From NCBI GenBank assembly GCA_964016985.1, contig OZ024829.1, positions 66,119,197-66,183,196 of the forward strand: 64,000 nucleotides of DNA. Direction: 5' to 3'. Positions 56,601 through 58,746 of this stretch are shown piece by piece. A program made the translations under genes and the position numbers. Position 1 is the first letter of the stretch. Each line of letters begins with the position of its first letter. Under the pieces are notes generated by a model. It did not search any database, had not been told where the DNA came from, and was given only the letters and a program-made list of their open reading frames with translations. The stretch comes from Anodontia alba. Lineage: Eukaryota; Mollusca; Bivalvia; Lucinida; Lucinidae.

Positions 56601-58746
56601 TTGACAGTTGCCTCCTCTGAAAGCATATCAGTTCCCCTTAAATTTTATGCCATCCTGATGGTTGCTGATATTTAATGGATAAGCTTCATACCATCAATAA
56701 CTGTCGAGTCAACATCATTGAGAAGTCTTATATAACAAACTCCTGGTATATGTGGTATAACACTGTCCACTGTTAGTGTCATGTCTTCCTGTTCTGCTAT
56801 CATTGCTTCTGCTTGTTGTACAAAATCATCCACATACTGAAAATACAGAAACATTAACCCTTGTCATGCTGAATAAATTAAGATGCCACGCCCACTCCTA
56901 ATGTTCAGCCAATCAGATTAATTGATCCAGGTTGTTGATATAAATTCACATTCTAAATGGCAATCAGTGCAGATCCAGATCAGTTGGCTTCTTCAGAAGC
57001 CAACTGATCTGGATCTACACTGTTTGCAAAGGCAGGGTATATCCGGGATCAGCAGGACTAGGGTTAAGCTAAAATTGTGACCATAAATGCATGGCATTCC
57101 CATTTTGCAACTTAAACCCCTCCCCACCCCTCCTCCCAAAAAGACTTGCTAATTACAAAATGTTAAATGGACTGCACAGACTGACTAGGGCATAACAGTA
57201 TTAGCCCATTTATCAGCGTCTACACTATTCATCCAGCAGTTTTTCAGACACTTCCCAGGTATCAAAATGGACATTCAAATTTTAGGATAAGGTTGGTAAG
57301 GAGTAAAGATGTCCTAATATTCAGGAAGCCTTTGTTTCATGTTGTAACTCCTATTTGCTGGGAAACTGTGTCACTTAAGGCATAGCTCCAGTTAAGGTGC
57401 TTTTTCAACCTAGAAGTATTGAAATTTTTCTTATTTCTCCACAAAAACATAGGTTGTGGTACTCATTAGAAGCACCTCACTGAGGCACTTCTAATGAGTA
57501 CTCACAACATATGTTTTCATGGAGAAATAAGAAAAATATCTACCTGATAGCCCATTTTATCTGGAGCTATGTTAAGGGGAACAGATACACTCTCAGAGGA
57601 GGTAACTCTGTCAAAATTGTATTTGCCTCCCTTCTGAAAAGAGGTCTACTCTAAAAGAAAAGAATTTGCTCCCAAGGATACTTTTCTTTTTAGGGTTGAT
57701 CCTTTTCAGAAGGGACTTGGTGTGTTGCAAAATAAACAGGAAGTCAAGAGTTGCCAATCTTGTAAAAATGGCAGAAAATCAAGAGAGTGTATTAAGTCCC
57801 CTTAAATGGCTGTATGCTGCAGTAGCAATTTTTATCAAATCAGTGCTAAAAGCTTAAATGGCCATGCCACATGCATAGCTCCAGTTAACAAGTAGTATTC
57901 GGTTAATATTTTTCTTATTTCTCCATTAAAACACATGTTGTGGTACTCATTAGAAGCGCCTTGCTTCTTACAGGCACCTAATACATGTTTTTGTGGAAAA
58001 ATAAGAACAATATTAGTACTTTTTGCATTAAAAAGTGCTCTGGAACTATGTATGTGAAATGGGTACTTACCACATATGCAGACATTGAATGTCCTGATCA
58101 GCCTGCATATCTGTAGTCTGATCAGCTCCTTGGTGGTCCACTTTAACCCTAGTCCTGCTGAATTCGGATATGCCTTGCCTTTGCAAACAGTGTAGATTCA
58201 GATCAGTTGGCTTCTTCAGAAGCCAACTGATCTGGATCCACACGGTTTGCCATTCAGTATTTGAATTTGTATCAACAACCCATATTAAGTAAACTGACTG
58301 GCTGAAAATGAGAAGTGGAGCGGCGTCTTAATTTATTCAGCATGACAAGGGCTAAGACACGTTTGATAGTACAGAACTGGAACATTACAACTGACAGAAT
58401 AGGCCTTGAAGAGACAGCCTTAATCCTTATGCTGATCTGGGTCATTGATGGAAGACCCTTTTCTTGTGACATGGTTCACATCATGTTTAAAGCCTGTCTT
58501 CAGTCAATGATAATTTTTCTCCAATATCTCAATGAGGATCATTAATGGAAGCTCTATGTTCATCACACTTTTAATTGATTCCATAAACTGCATTCATCGG
58601 AGGTTTTTGGACACAAAAGAAAGAAAGAAGGCTTTGATAATTTCACTTACTGCACTCAAGATAAATGCTAAGCAATTTGAATCTTTATCACAATAAAATG
58701 TTATATACGCCACATCATGCAAAAAAGATGCTTTTGATCCTGAACT
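1940..58746 (-). CDS. FOCAD: Focadhesin (FOCAD) orthologue, partial gene, 12 exons
   Basis: Joined exons in transcript order: 58651-58746, 56692-56836, 55771-55959, 48864-49078, 47861-47949, 32742-33009, 30412-30672, 24790-24857, 20577-20721, 13812-13931, 8715-8837, 1940-2017. All have GT/AG borders, every junction keeps phase, and the total is 1797 nt (599 codons) with no stop. Recognition rests on recalled FOCAD signatures in the right order: GYEAFLSAMV, LPGLRPGLAG, QPSEWHRL then PQAW, AVAWLWVRD, YKPRGELL, RTGCLLGL, and GLVAVVGSE. Focadhesin is a large alpha-helical repeat protein of roughly 1800 residues in human. It was described at focal adhesions and is also reported to stabilise the SKI mRNA-surveillance complex. 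Only the middle and the start of the C-terminal part are here. No disabling lesion is seen, so the host gene looks functional despite heavy intronic repeat load. Confidence 0.92.
2018..2372. other. Intron with an imperfect palindrome
   Basis: The piece 2090-2150 holds an inverted pair around CAGATCAGATGCCA / TGGCATCTGATCTG, resembling the CTGATCTGG fold-back elements found elsewhere in the window. No gene seen. Confidence 0.5.
2373..3590. repeat. 42-bp tandem array, interrupted once
   Basis: Diverged units of about 42 bp with the core GGCCACAAAGAACTACTG and a GAAACATGAGTTTTTGGTG spacer. The array is split by a 288-bp retroposon at 3011-3298. A 42-bp unit is a multiple of three, so it yields open frames on both strands that I do not regard as genes. 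Confidence 0.85.
3011..3298 (-). mobile_element. SINE-like retroposon with 11-bp target duplication
   Basis: The insert is flanked by AATTTCTGAAG at 3000-3010 and again at 3299-3309, a target site duplication cut into the 42-bp array. It starts ATTTGATTGTGTTGGGGTTT on the plus strand and ends in a CTCACCC-rich stretch. Related copies lie at about 31022-31310 and 44841-45451. I see no clear tRNA promoter boxes, so the class is unsettled; the strand is inferred from the AT-rich left end acting as the 3' tail. Confidence 0.75.
3902..5937. mobile_element. Hairpin-ended satellite-core element (head/tail class I)
   Basis: The head at 3902 reads AACAAGAGGGACATGATGG and continues to CGCTCACCTGA. The tail at about 5890-5937 is a hairpin ending in GACAGGTGAGCTAA. 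Inside are two unrelated tandem cores: about five 112-136-bp units with TGACCTTGACC (3980-4510) and three to four units of about 165 bp with CCGCCCCGGGGCGGG-type GC blocks (5090-5690). The 5700-5850 segment is closely similar to 17450-17590 of another element. No ORF of its own. The form fits non-autonomous pearl/Helentron-type elements of bivalves by analogy. Confidence 0.7.
3991..4501. promoter_or_regulatory. Phased nuclear-receptor half-sites in a tandem repeat
   Basis: TGACCTTGA, the reverse complement of the ERR/NR5A-type extended half-site TCAAGGTCA, occurs at 3991-3999, 4125-4133, 4237-4245 and 4373-4381, with TAACCTTGA at 4493-4501. The match is sequence only; binding is not shown. 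Confidence 0.4.
5938..6329. other. AT-rich intron, no gene seen
   Basis: AT-rich, with A and T runs and no splice-bounded ORF. Confidence 0.5.
6330..8600. mobile_element. About 145-bp satellite array ending in a hairpin tail
   Basis: Roughly fourteen units of about 145 bp marked by GAGAGTTGTCTCTCTTGCA, alternating in type (cattatcaaa/tatgtctta versus tattatc/tctcaaacag forms), giving a higher-order period near 290 bp. The array ends with GGACGGATGGACGGACAGAC at about 8522 and a hairpin at 8560-8592 (CCCCCGAACC ... GGTCAGGGG) followed by ATAAAAATGG. The open frames across it follow the repeat period and are not genes. Confidence 0.75.
8715..8837 (-). CDS. FOCAD: FOCAD exon
   Basis: Acceptor CGTATACTTCAG and donor GTAGGTAGC. 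The 123 nt encode 41 residues in phase 0 to 0, beginning SQGVSLCLGAMCHSLNKSG and ending near TDWIATLESV. An alternative donor four bases further down is possible but would break phase with the next exon. Confidence 0.9.
9065..9255. mobile_element. Palindromic fold-back MITE
   Basis: The centre at 9135-9208 is a near-perfect palindrome: ATGTTGTGGGTACTCATTAG, then AAGCGCC / GGCGCTT around a short loop, then CTAATGAGTACC and ACAACATAT. This is the GTACTCATTAGAAG family, with further copies at about 31330, 31692, 32010, 33445, 51560, 57381 and 57874. Complete copies have CATAGCTCCAG / CTGGAGCTATG ends. Confidence 0.7.
9417..9591. mobile_element. pogo/Tigger-type MITE
   Basis: Terminal inverted repeats CAGTGGAACCTCGATAATTC and GAATTATCGAGGTTCTACTG, flanked by TA at 9415-9416 and 9592-9593. 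The 175-bp length and the ends are typical of pogo-like non-autonomous elements of the Tc1/mariner superfamily. No ORF. Confidence 0.85.
9592..10100. other. FOCAD intron, no gene seen
   Basis: An ORF-like stretch at 9629-9853 has no recognisable product and no splice support. The rest is unique AT-rich sequence. Confidence 0.45.
10101..13005. mobile_element. Composite satellite-core elements, one nested in another
   Basis: Outer units of about 330 bp carry GTACCAAATTTCAAAATCCTAG and GAGAAAGAAAAATGGACAAATA (10500-11240 and 12250-12850). They end with a CA microsatellite and a tail CTATATACCCCC ... GCCAGGGG then AATAAA at 12960-13003. Inside, 11290-12240 has a different unit of about 170 bp with GGGCCATAACTCCAAAAGTAG and ACAGAGTGGACACGAGTAC, closing with its own GGGGTATAAAAAGG. 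A truncated relative of the outer unit lies at 23035-23370. Confidence 0.6.
12858..12937. repeat. (AC)n microsatellite
   Basis: About 40 uninterrupted CA dinucleotides. The Thr-His and Val-Cys reading frames through it are artefacts. Confidence 0.98.
13006..13811. other. FOCAD intron, no gene seen
   Basis: Mostly unique. Around 13680-13790 there is a copy of the AAACAGTGTAGA ... CATCAGATCTGGATCTAC palindromic sequence also seen near 51424. Confidence 0.5.
13812..13931 (-). CDS. FOCAD: FOCAD exon
   Basis: Acceptor TTTTTTCTGCTAG and donor GTAAGCTGG. The 120 nt give 40 residues in phase 0 to 0: ALCVCTGQISGAAFMYNIVD and on to QVYESNKE. The CVCT motif matches the expected place in FOCAD. Confidence 0.92.
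13987..17680. mobile_element. Class I satellite-core element with 166-bp units
   Basis: Head AACAAGAGGACCATGATGG at 13987 leading to CGCTCACCTGA. The core is about 20 tandem units of 166 bp (GCCCCGCCCCCTGGCGGCC, GGCTTGAACAATCTTGG, TCTATATAGATATATAGG), most regular between 14.9 and 17.4 kb. The tail domain at 17450-17590 is shared with 5700-5850, followed by a GGACAGACGGACAGAC tract and the hairpin CTCACCTTGAGC ... GCTCAGGTGAGC then TAA. Unit length is not a multiple of three; the overlapping minus-strand frames of about 90 codons are therefore by-products. Confidence 0.75.
18131..18143 (+). promoter_or_regulatory. Perfect DR1 nuclear-receptor motif
   Basis: AGGTCAAAGGTCA is an exact direct repeat of AGGTCA spaced by one base, the DR1 form used by RXR heterodimers and HNF4. 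Sister units near 19540 and 20005 have degenerate versions, so this copy may be perfect by chance. Confidence 0.35.
18394..19328. mobile_element. Nested hairpin-tailed element with about 155-bp units
   Basis: Begins near AACAAGAGCTGTCAGCAG and ends with the hairpin AGCTCTTCCTGGAC / GTCCTGGTGAGCTAG. It sits cleanly between GAAGAAGACATTTAA and ATTTCACGATTTTATAC, which are contiguous in the sister copies at 17948 and 19783. Core units carry GACCTTGACCTTGAGGT and ATCTATCATCATACC. A GACGCCGACGCCGG tract precedes the hairpin. Confidence 0.7.
20577..20721 (-). CDS. FOCAD: FOCAD exon
   Basis: Acceptor TTTTCTTACAG and donor GTAATAAG. The exon is 145 nt; its first base completes an AGA codon from the previous exon, and it ends in phase 0. 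Contains RTGCLLGLSQTIISMCKDG and RAHVSSLLTKLTD, both close to vertebrate FOCAD. Confidence 0.95.
20771..22366. mobile_element. Class II satellite-core element, GATGGC/GCCATC dyad units
   Basis: Head GAGGGCCCAAGTGGGCCAG leading to ACCTGGATTAGG; tail hairpin CCTGGAGCAAAGCTCCAGG at 22341-22359 followed by TGAGCTA. The core is units of about 165 bp with TTTCAAGATGGCNGCCATGG, GCCATCTTGGATATC, TTTTAGCAATTCTGAATCTC and CCTCCCATCAAGTTT. Same family as 22367-23033, 25132-25840 and 25841-29665. Confidence 0.75.
22367..23033. mobile_element. Second dyad-satellite element, no separate head
   Basis: Continues directly from the preceding tail with four more dyad units, a GGATGGACAGATGACAG tract, and the tail GACCTGGAGCAAAGCTCCAG. 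The absence of a head suggests tandem amplification of body plus tail. Confidence 0.65.
23034..23370. repeat. Fragment of the 10-13 kb outer satellite unit
   Basis: Matches the 12.25-12.86 kb unit (CCTCTGTAGGTGTATACAAAAT, GAGAAATGTTTGACGAAAAA) and runs into a CA tract that is cut by the sequencing gap. Confidence 0.7.
23371..23570. other. Assembly gap (200 N)
   Basis: Exactly 200 N directly after ACACACACACATACACAG, so the gap very probably replaces an unresolved CA microsatellite and the end of the satellite element. Its true length is unknown. Confidence 0.98.
23766..24739 (-). mobile_element. TTAA-flanked element carrying a LINE 3' fragment
   Basis: The ends read TTAA-CCCTTTCA (23766-23777) and TGAAAGGG-TTAA (24728-24739). 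The TTAA duplication and CCCT-type ends recall piggyBac-like elements. Inside are a minus-strand LINE coding remnant and, at 24610-24690, part of the CAGATCCAGAT / ATCAGGATCT fold-back MITE. Either a non-autonomous element captured LINE sequence, or the matching ends are coincidence around a truncated LINE. Confidence 0.5.
23806..24717 (-). pseudogene. Non-LTR retrotransposon ORF2 C-terminal remnant
   Basis: One frame is open on the minus strand except for a TAG at 24118-24120. It holds a Cys/His cluster (CTVCKGTCIGLYGCKHWVHK region), then FCYLGDMLSAAGG, SAMLHASETWPLT, LRWYGHVERSSG, GKRGPGRPKMTW and TWRSGVRSAM. These are typical of the region after the reverse transcriptase domain of animal LINEs. 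Endonuclease and catalytic RT motifs are absent, as expected of a 5'-truncated copy. The clade is not settled by this part alone. Confidence 0.85.
24790..24857 (-). CDS. FOCAD: FOCAD exon
   Basis: Acceptor TATGCTGTTTCAG and donor GTAATTGAC. The 68 nt encode GSLETMKALYALEECCLSPG plus two bases of an Arg codon finished in the next exon. The LYALEECC motif matches the LDALENCC region I recall from vertebrate FOCAD. The donor is only about 50 nt from the TTAA-flanked LINE remnant. Confidence 0.93.
24858..25131. other. FOCAD intron, no gene seen
   Basis: Short unique intron stretch between the exon and the next dyad-satellite element. Confidence 0.5.
25132..25840. mobile_element. Class II dyad-satellite element
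   Basis: Head GAGGCCCAAGTGTGCCAG then AATCGCTCACCTGGATTAGG; about three dyad units; tail CCTGGAGCAAAGCTCCAGG then TGAGCTA. The first two units closely resemble those at 20.8-21.1 kb. Confidence 0.75.
26421..27438. mobile_element. DNA transposon remnant with CAGGGTGGCCAC ends
   Basis: The 12-bp inverted ends CAGGGTGGCCAC and GTGGCCACCCTG are flanked by TGGATA on both sides, restoring the interrupted TTGGATATC of the dyad unit when removed. Subterminal CCCTGATTTTTCCCTGATTT repeats occur at both ends. No transposase ORF. The ends look hAT-like, but a 6-bp duplication is short for hAT. Confidence 0.75.
27929..28495. mobile_element. Unidentified insertion inside a dyad unit
   Basis: Between AATCAGAC and TTACAGTTTGGG, which adjoin in neighbouring units, lie about 570 bp of unrelated sequence with a T-rich right end. 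An 87-codon plus-strand ORF with a hydrophobic C-terminus (28069-28332) has no recognisable product. It could be a solo LTR or a retroposon in reverse orientation; I cannot decide. Confidence 0.5.
29666..30411. other. FOCAD intron, no gene seen
   Basis: Unique AT-rich sequence with a short GACAGACAGACAGACAGAC tract near 30328. Confidence 0.5.
30412..30672 (-). CDS. FOCAD: FOCAD exon
   Basis: Acceptor CCCCTAATGTTTCAG and donor GTGAGATATT. The 261 nt give 87 residues in phase 0 to 0: RSADDRLPASLLAQTSASLA, then AYISPILITTYVELIYII, KTKLPGQQSSEELSPIIQLF, and GLSLGVLLSQL. Hydrophobic helical repeats as expected for the FOCAD solenoid. A TTAA MITE lies 74 nt beyond the acceptor side. Confidence 0.95.
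30747..30954. mobile_element. TTAA MITE with central fold-back
   Basis: Ends ACCTTGTCCTGCTGAA and TTCAGCAGGACAAGGG next to TTAA. The centre is the palindrome CAGATCAGTTGGCTTC ... GAAGCCAACTGATCTG. Copies at 56856-57065 and 58145-58354. Confidence 0.85.
31022..31310 (-). mobile_element. SINE-like retroposon, second copy
   Basis: Matches 3011-3298 along its length (GGTTTAACGACATGTCAACC at left, CAGTTGGACGCCCCAGTGATG and CTCACCCAACCCCCC at right). No clear flanking duplication. Confidence 0.7.
31330..31398. mobile_element. Palindromic fold-back MITE, partial
   Basis: TTATTAGAAGTGCCTCAG / TAAGGCACTTCTGATGAGTACC arms of the GTACTCATTAGAAG family; the left arm is truncated. Confidence 0.65.
31692..31762. 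mobile_element. Palindromic fold-back MITE
   Basis: Near-perfect palindrome TTGTATGTTGTGTACTCATT ... AATGAGTACACTCAACATAC, with arms of roughly 33 nt around GCCTCATCAAGGC. Confidence 0.75.
31837..31915. mobile_element. pogo-type MITE relic
   Basis: CAGTGACTCGAACTACC at left and GAGGTTCGACTGTA at right resemble the ends of the 9417-9591 element, with a shortened middle. Confidence 0.45.
32010..32125. mobile_element. Palindromic fold-back MITE
   Basis: TTTTTCTTATTTCTGC ... GCAGAAATATGAAAAA outer arms and TTGTGGGTACTCA ... AGTACCCACAA inner arms. Embedded between CCCCACTTTTATATAG and AACTGGGGTTTAC pieces that also flank the 33.45 kb copy. Confidence 0.65.
32130..32741. other. FOCAD intron, no gene seen
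   Basis: Unique AT-rich intron with no recognised element. Confidence 0.5.
32742..33009 (-). CDS. FOCAD: FOCAD exon
   Basis: Acceptor AATTTTTCCAG and donor GTAAAAATG. The 268 nt begin with the last base of a Trp codon and end in phase 0. Encodes VRDSLIDMIRAATKCNPSIQ, then SNAVLALAGLLNVVHRYATS, SLMSLVDFQYKPRGELLGLC. Joined with the previous exon it restores AVAWLWVRD, a strong FOCAD signature. Confidence 0.95.
33010..34080. other. FOCAD intron with a fold-back MITE
   Basis: The 14.9-kb intron 33010-47860 starts here. A palindromic MITE lies at about 33445-33560 (TTGTGTGTACTCC ... GTACCCACAA). The remainder shows no gene. Confidence 0.55.
34071..34131 (-). mobile_element. Decayed fragment of the tRNA-derived SINE
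   Basis: CCTTAACCAGTACTTTGTGC and ACTTGGCAACTGCTCTTCATG correspond to GGTTAACCAGTATTGTGCAC and ACTGACAACTGCCCTTCTTG of younger copies. Confidence 0.5.
34441..35284 (+). pseudogene. Mariner transposase relic, 5' half
   Basis: ATG at 34441 opens MDSKLEEQRSVIKFLL, followed by stops and shifts. Later pieces read GRTSI and GRPSEA-like sequence, STRWVL, and TGDEMWVHYAEPE, which holds the first catalytic Asp of the mariner DDD triad. A 34-bp minisatellite at 34890-35093 repeats the codons around that Asp. It stops at 35284 where the class I head begins. Confidence 0.8.
34890..35093 (+). repeat. 34-bp minisatellite born from transposase codons
   Basis: Six head-to-tail copies of TTGAACTGTATTGTCACTGG followed by GGATGAAATGTGGG, almost identical. 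The unit encodes the TGDEMW catalytic motif in one frame; 34 is not divisible by three, so the array cannot be translated through. Confidence 0.95.
35408..35592 (+). mobile_element. tRNA-derived SINE, 5'-truncated, plus orientation
   Basis: Reverse complement of the 3' two-thirds of the SINE: TCATTCTCTCCCTTCTGCTG at left, GGCCGTAAAACCTCAACAC at right. The tRNA head is missing. Confidence 0.75.
36144..38350. mobile_element. Class I element with about 150-bp GGCCATTTTGTT units
   Basis: Head AACAAGAGGGCCATGATGG then CGCTCACCTGA; about thirteen units with TTTTTAGCTCTGGYGGCC, AACCATTTTAGCAATTTTGG and GGGAGGAGATGTCGTTTAAA; then GACAGACAGAGGACGCAC and a tail hairpin CTCACCTTGAGCC ... GGCTCAGGTGAGCTAA. 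It separates TATAGTCAACTGACATTATG from AAAATTGATTTTCAAGATGG, contiguous in other units of the host array. Confidence 0.75.
38683..38993 (-). mobile_element. tRNA-derived SINE, full length
   Basis: Flanked by CAAGTTTTGAG at 38672-38682 and 38994-39004. The tRNA-like head is at the right (CATCCAACTGAGCCACCGAG on the plus strand), the tail at the left. Diverged B-box compared with the copy at 63563. Confidence 0.9.
39176..39319 (-). mobile_element. tRNA-derived SINE, 5'-truncated
   Basis: Flanked by CGGTTCAGGAGA at 39164-39175 and 39320-39331. Lacks the tRNA head, a loss typical of LINE-driven retroposition, and so fixes the polarity of the family. Confidence 0.9.
42266..43603 (+). mobile_element. 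Mariner element, near complete, 1338 bp
   Basis: Perfect 29-bp inverted ends starting CGAGGGATGTTCGAAATGAA, bounded by TA at 42264-42265 and 43604-43605. It encodes one mariner transposase with two lesions. Intact ends and light damage make it one of the younger insertions here. Confidence 0.97.
42458..43533 (+). pseudogene. Mariner (DD34D) transposase, one stop and one frameshift
   Basis: Start MVGRSVDKKDEIRAYIK at 42458; N-terminal paired helix-turn-helix region (DTVRRWKKKFESG; GRPKSASRKE; FTVRDIARKVGISLSTVH), then the WVPHLL linker motif. Catalytic Asp residues sit in VTGDEPWVHYF, LLHDNAPAHTS and YSPDLAPSDF. An in-frame TAG near 43001 falls where the family has Trp (NKI-W-ATKHSKRP). A one-base loss near 43276 moves the end into the next frame; allowing for it, 34 residues separate the second and third Asp. 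Ends EYFEGMK. Not active as it stands. Confidence 0.95.
43656..43990 (+). pseudogene. Ancient mariner transposase relic, 3' half
   Basis: Begins ACTCATCAAAAAATTG (IKKLKKL), then LLHDNAPSQTASATVE with the second catalytic Asp, and later SETKVALISAVNQYLSSR and a GGEHF-like end. The third Asp block (near TLGTAQTLPL) is shifted and damaged. It continues the 5' half that stops at 35284. Confidence 0.8.
44085..44450. repeat. Old satellite, about 130-bp units
   Basis: Units with TGTGAAATGTAGGTCATTGTC, GGGAGTGTATGCCAGGTTTAA and TGATTGTTAGTTATACTG. The same unit sits at about 34140-34230, so the array predates the mariner relic that separates the two parts. Confidence 0.7.
44841..45451 (-). mobile_element. 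SINE-like retroposon, third copy, itself interrupted
   Basis: Left part GATTGTGTTGGGGTTTAACG and right part AAACATTCCCCCTATATC to CACCCAACCACCCCC match 3011-3298. A 319-bp element (45004-45322) is inserted where the other two copies are continuous. Confidence 0.8.
45004..45322. mobile_element. Short hairpin-tailed element with known empty site
   Basis: Starts CTAGACCATGAAGTGAGC and ends with CAGACAGACAGACAGAC and the hairpin TATACCCCC ... GCCAGGGGTA. The undisturbed copies read GAAGAAATAAAAACATT across this point, so insertion was between A and T with no visible duplication. Confidence 0.75.
45870..47550. mobile_element. Hairpin-tailed satellite element, about 185-bp units
   Basis: About seven units with ACAAAGGGCCATAACTC, AAGTTTCAAGGCTCTAGC and GAGATATTTTGCTGACAAGG; tail ATGCCCCTCCAAC ... 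GTTGGGGGCATAATA at 47510-47546. A foreign 300-bp piece with TTCTGTGAGATTT words lies at 46445-46725 between two halves of a unit ending in CATGCC / ggcatgta. Confidence 0.65.
47660..47770. mobile_element. Partial CCCTTAAAGC fold-back element
   Basis: TTAACACTTAAAGCACTAATC and CAGACAAATCACATGAAATG correspond to one arm of the palindromic element at 50920-51131. Confidence 0.5.
47861..47949 (-). CDS. FOCAD: FOCAD exon
   Basis: Acceptor TGTTACATGTTACAG and donor GTAAGTAGC. The 89 nt encode SRKAEIELQESREYIDESEA then DDKKAVAWLW, with the final Trp codon split. The acidic-polar run followed by AWLW matches the FOCAD region that precedes VRD. Confidence 0.94.
47950..48863. other. Short FOCAD intron with a SINE
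   Basis: Contains a 5'-truncated SINE at 48645-48828 close to the next donor; the rest is unique. Confidence 0.6.
48645..48828 (-). mobile_element. tRNA-derived SINE, 5'-truncated
   Basis: TTTTATGGCCCAGTCAACCC through CTTCTTGAATCAGCAGAAAG. Ends about 35 nt from the FOCAD exon at 48864. Confidence 0.85.
48864..49078 (-). CDS. FOCAD: FOCAD exon
   Basis: Acceptor ATTCTGATTTTAG and donor GTAACAATT. The 215 nt finish a Val codon and end in phase 0. Contains GLLFCYDPPLEVGRDGRPRK, then HYAITHGKNYQQMFNTLLHE, VPVQPSEWHRLTLMPQAWGS and FMERLFASMLQ. The EWHR...PQAW block is one of the clearest FOCAD signatures in the window. Confidence 0.96.
49343..49567. mobile_element. TTAAGGGG MITE, decayed copy
   Basis: TTAAGGGGAATGGATACA at left and GTGTATCAAGTCCCC at right match the complete copy 57572-57805 (AGGAAGTCAGAAACTGTTG in common). 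Confidence 0.7.
49568..50560. other. FOCAD intron, no gene seen
   Basis: Unique AT-rich sequence; a 22-bp direct repeat (ACTACAGGTCATATTCAAAC) occurs near 50372 and 50407. Confidence 0.5.
50594..50821 (-). mobile_element. tRNA-derived SINE with target duplication
   Basis: TGATCAGGGT at 50584-50593 and 50822-50831 flank it. Internal deletions shorten it, and the head retains CACATCCGACTGAGCC. Confidence 0.85.
50920..51131. mobile_element. Large palindromic fold-back element, CCCTTAAAGC ends
   Basis: Ends TTAA-CCCTTAAAGC and GCTTTAAGGG-TAAA. The centre has arms of about 43 nt (TTTTTCAGAGAAAACAAGTC ... GACTTGTTTTCTCTGAAAAA) around CAGACAATTCACATG. Degenerate relatives near 47660, 56378 and 59260. 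Confidence 0.75.
51132..52190. other. FOCAD intron with MITE remnants
   Basis: Holds a GGCAAACAGTGTAGAACC / GATCTGGATCTACACTGC palindromic piece (51430-51490) and a worn GTACTCATTAGAAG fold-back copy (51560-51655). No exon found. Confidence 0.55.
52191..54895. mobile_element. Class I element with GACCCCWGGGGC units
   Basis: Head AAACAAGAGGTTAAATGAGCC leading to CCGCTCACCTTAG; several units of 170-200 bp containing TTTGGACCCCAGGGGCTTGA and TTGGCAGGATTTATGTAGG; tail CAGCTCAGGTGAGCTAATC at 54878-54896. A G17 run lies at about 53709-53725. Confidence 0.6.
54897..55328. mobile_element. Short relative of the 17.7-20.3 kb element
   Basis: TCAGCCATTAGTCTTTTATAC, ACATTTTCCCCATACAAATG and AGCTTTCTTGGTTTTG match that element; tail CATCCTGAGCCATCGGCTCAG then GTGAGCTAA. 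Confidence 0.7.
55329..55770. other. FOCAD intron with a hairpin-tailed element end
   Basis: A truncated element at about 55596-55750 reads GACTAGAAATGCATCCAAAGG, then GGATGGACGGACAGGGG, then a CATGCCC ... GGGCAT-like hairpin with GCATAAAAAG. It ends about 20 nt from the FOCAD exon donor. Confidence 0.55.
55771..55959 (-). CDS. FOCAD: FOCAD exon
   Basis: Acceptor TTCACTCATTATGCAG and donor GTAACTCTTC. The 189 nt complete a Gly codon and end with one base of the next. Encodes GYEAFLSAMVGKEVDNLPRG, then IYYTSLRQPG, FIQTQYEKTKLPGLRPGLAG. GYEAFLSAMV is diagnostic for FOCAD in my recollection. Confidence 0.96.
56510..56643. mobile_element. TTAAGGGG MITE, partial
   Basis: CTACTCTAAAAAAAAGGACTT ... 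TTTTAGAGTAGATCCCTTTTC and the end ATCAGTTCCCCTTAA match the 57572-57805 family. Confidence 0.65.
56692..56836 (-). CDS. FOCAD: FOCAD exon
   Basis: Acceptor TTTCTGTATTTTCAG and donor GTATGAAGC. The 145 nt start in phase 0 and end with one base of a Gly codon: YVDDFVQQAEAMIAEQEDMT, then VIPHIPGVCYIRLLND. A MITE begins only about 20 nt upstream of the 3' splice site. Confidence 0.93.
56856..57065. mobile_element. TTAA MITE with central fold-back, second copy
   Basis: TTAA-CCCTTGTCATGCTGAAT at left, ATCAGCAGGACTAGGG-TTAA at right; centre CAGATCAGTTGGCTTC / GAAGCCAACTGATCTG. Opposite orientation to 58145-58354. Confidence 0.9.
57381..57571. mobile_element. Palindromic fold-back MITE, complete
   Basis: Ends CATAGCTCCAG and CTGGAGCTATG; inner arms TTTTTCTTATTTCTCCAC ... 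GGAGAAATAAGAAAAA and TACTCATTAGAAG ... CTTCTAATGAGTA. It abuts the next MITE with no gap. Confidence 0.85.
57572..57805. mobile_element. TTAAGGGG MITE, complete
   Basis: TTAA-GGGGAACAGATACA at left and GTATTAAGTCCCC-TTAA at right. Internal pairing of CTACTCTAAAAGAAAAG and CTTTTCTTTTTAGGGT. TTAA target use is shared with piggyBac and Kolobok types. Confidence 0.8.
57874..58050. mobile_element. Palindromic fold-back MITE, worn copy
   Basis: CATAGCTCCAG and CTGGAACTATG ends; one central arm partly deleted (GCGCCTTGCTTCTTACAGGC). Confidence 0.75.
58145..58354. mobile_element. TTAA MITE with central fold-back, third copy
   Basis: TTAA-CCCTAGTCCTGCTGAAT at left and ATTCAGCATGACAAGGG-CTAA at right, same orientation as 30747-30954. 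Confidence 0.88.
58651..58746 (-). CDS. FOCAD: FOCAD exon (first in window)
   Basis: Acceptor TATTGACTTATCAG and donor GTAAGTGAAA, a very strong donor. The 96 nt give SSGSKASFLHDVAYITFYCD then KDSNCLAFILSA in phase 0 to 0, fitting the next exon. Less certain than the others because I do not recall this FOCAD segment well; the splice signals and phase are the main support. Confidence 0.75.

Noticed and set aside
58315..58545. Plus-strand ORF of 76 codons
   Set aside because: It begins inside a TTAA MITE and has no recognisable product or splice context.
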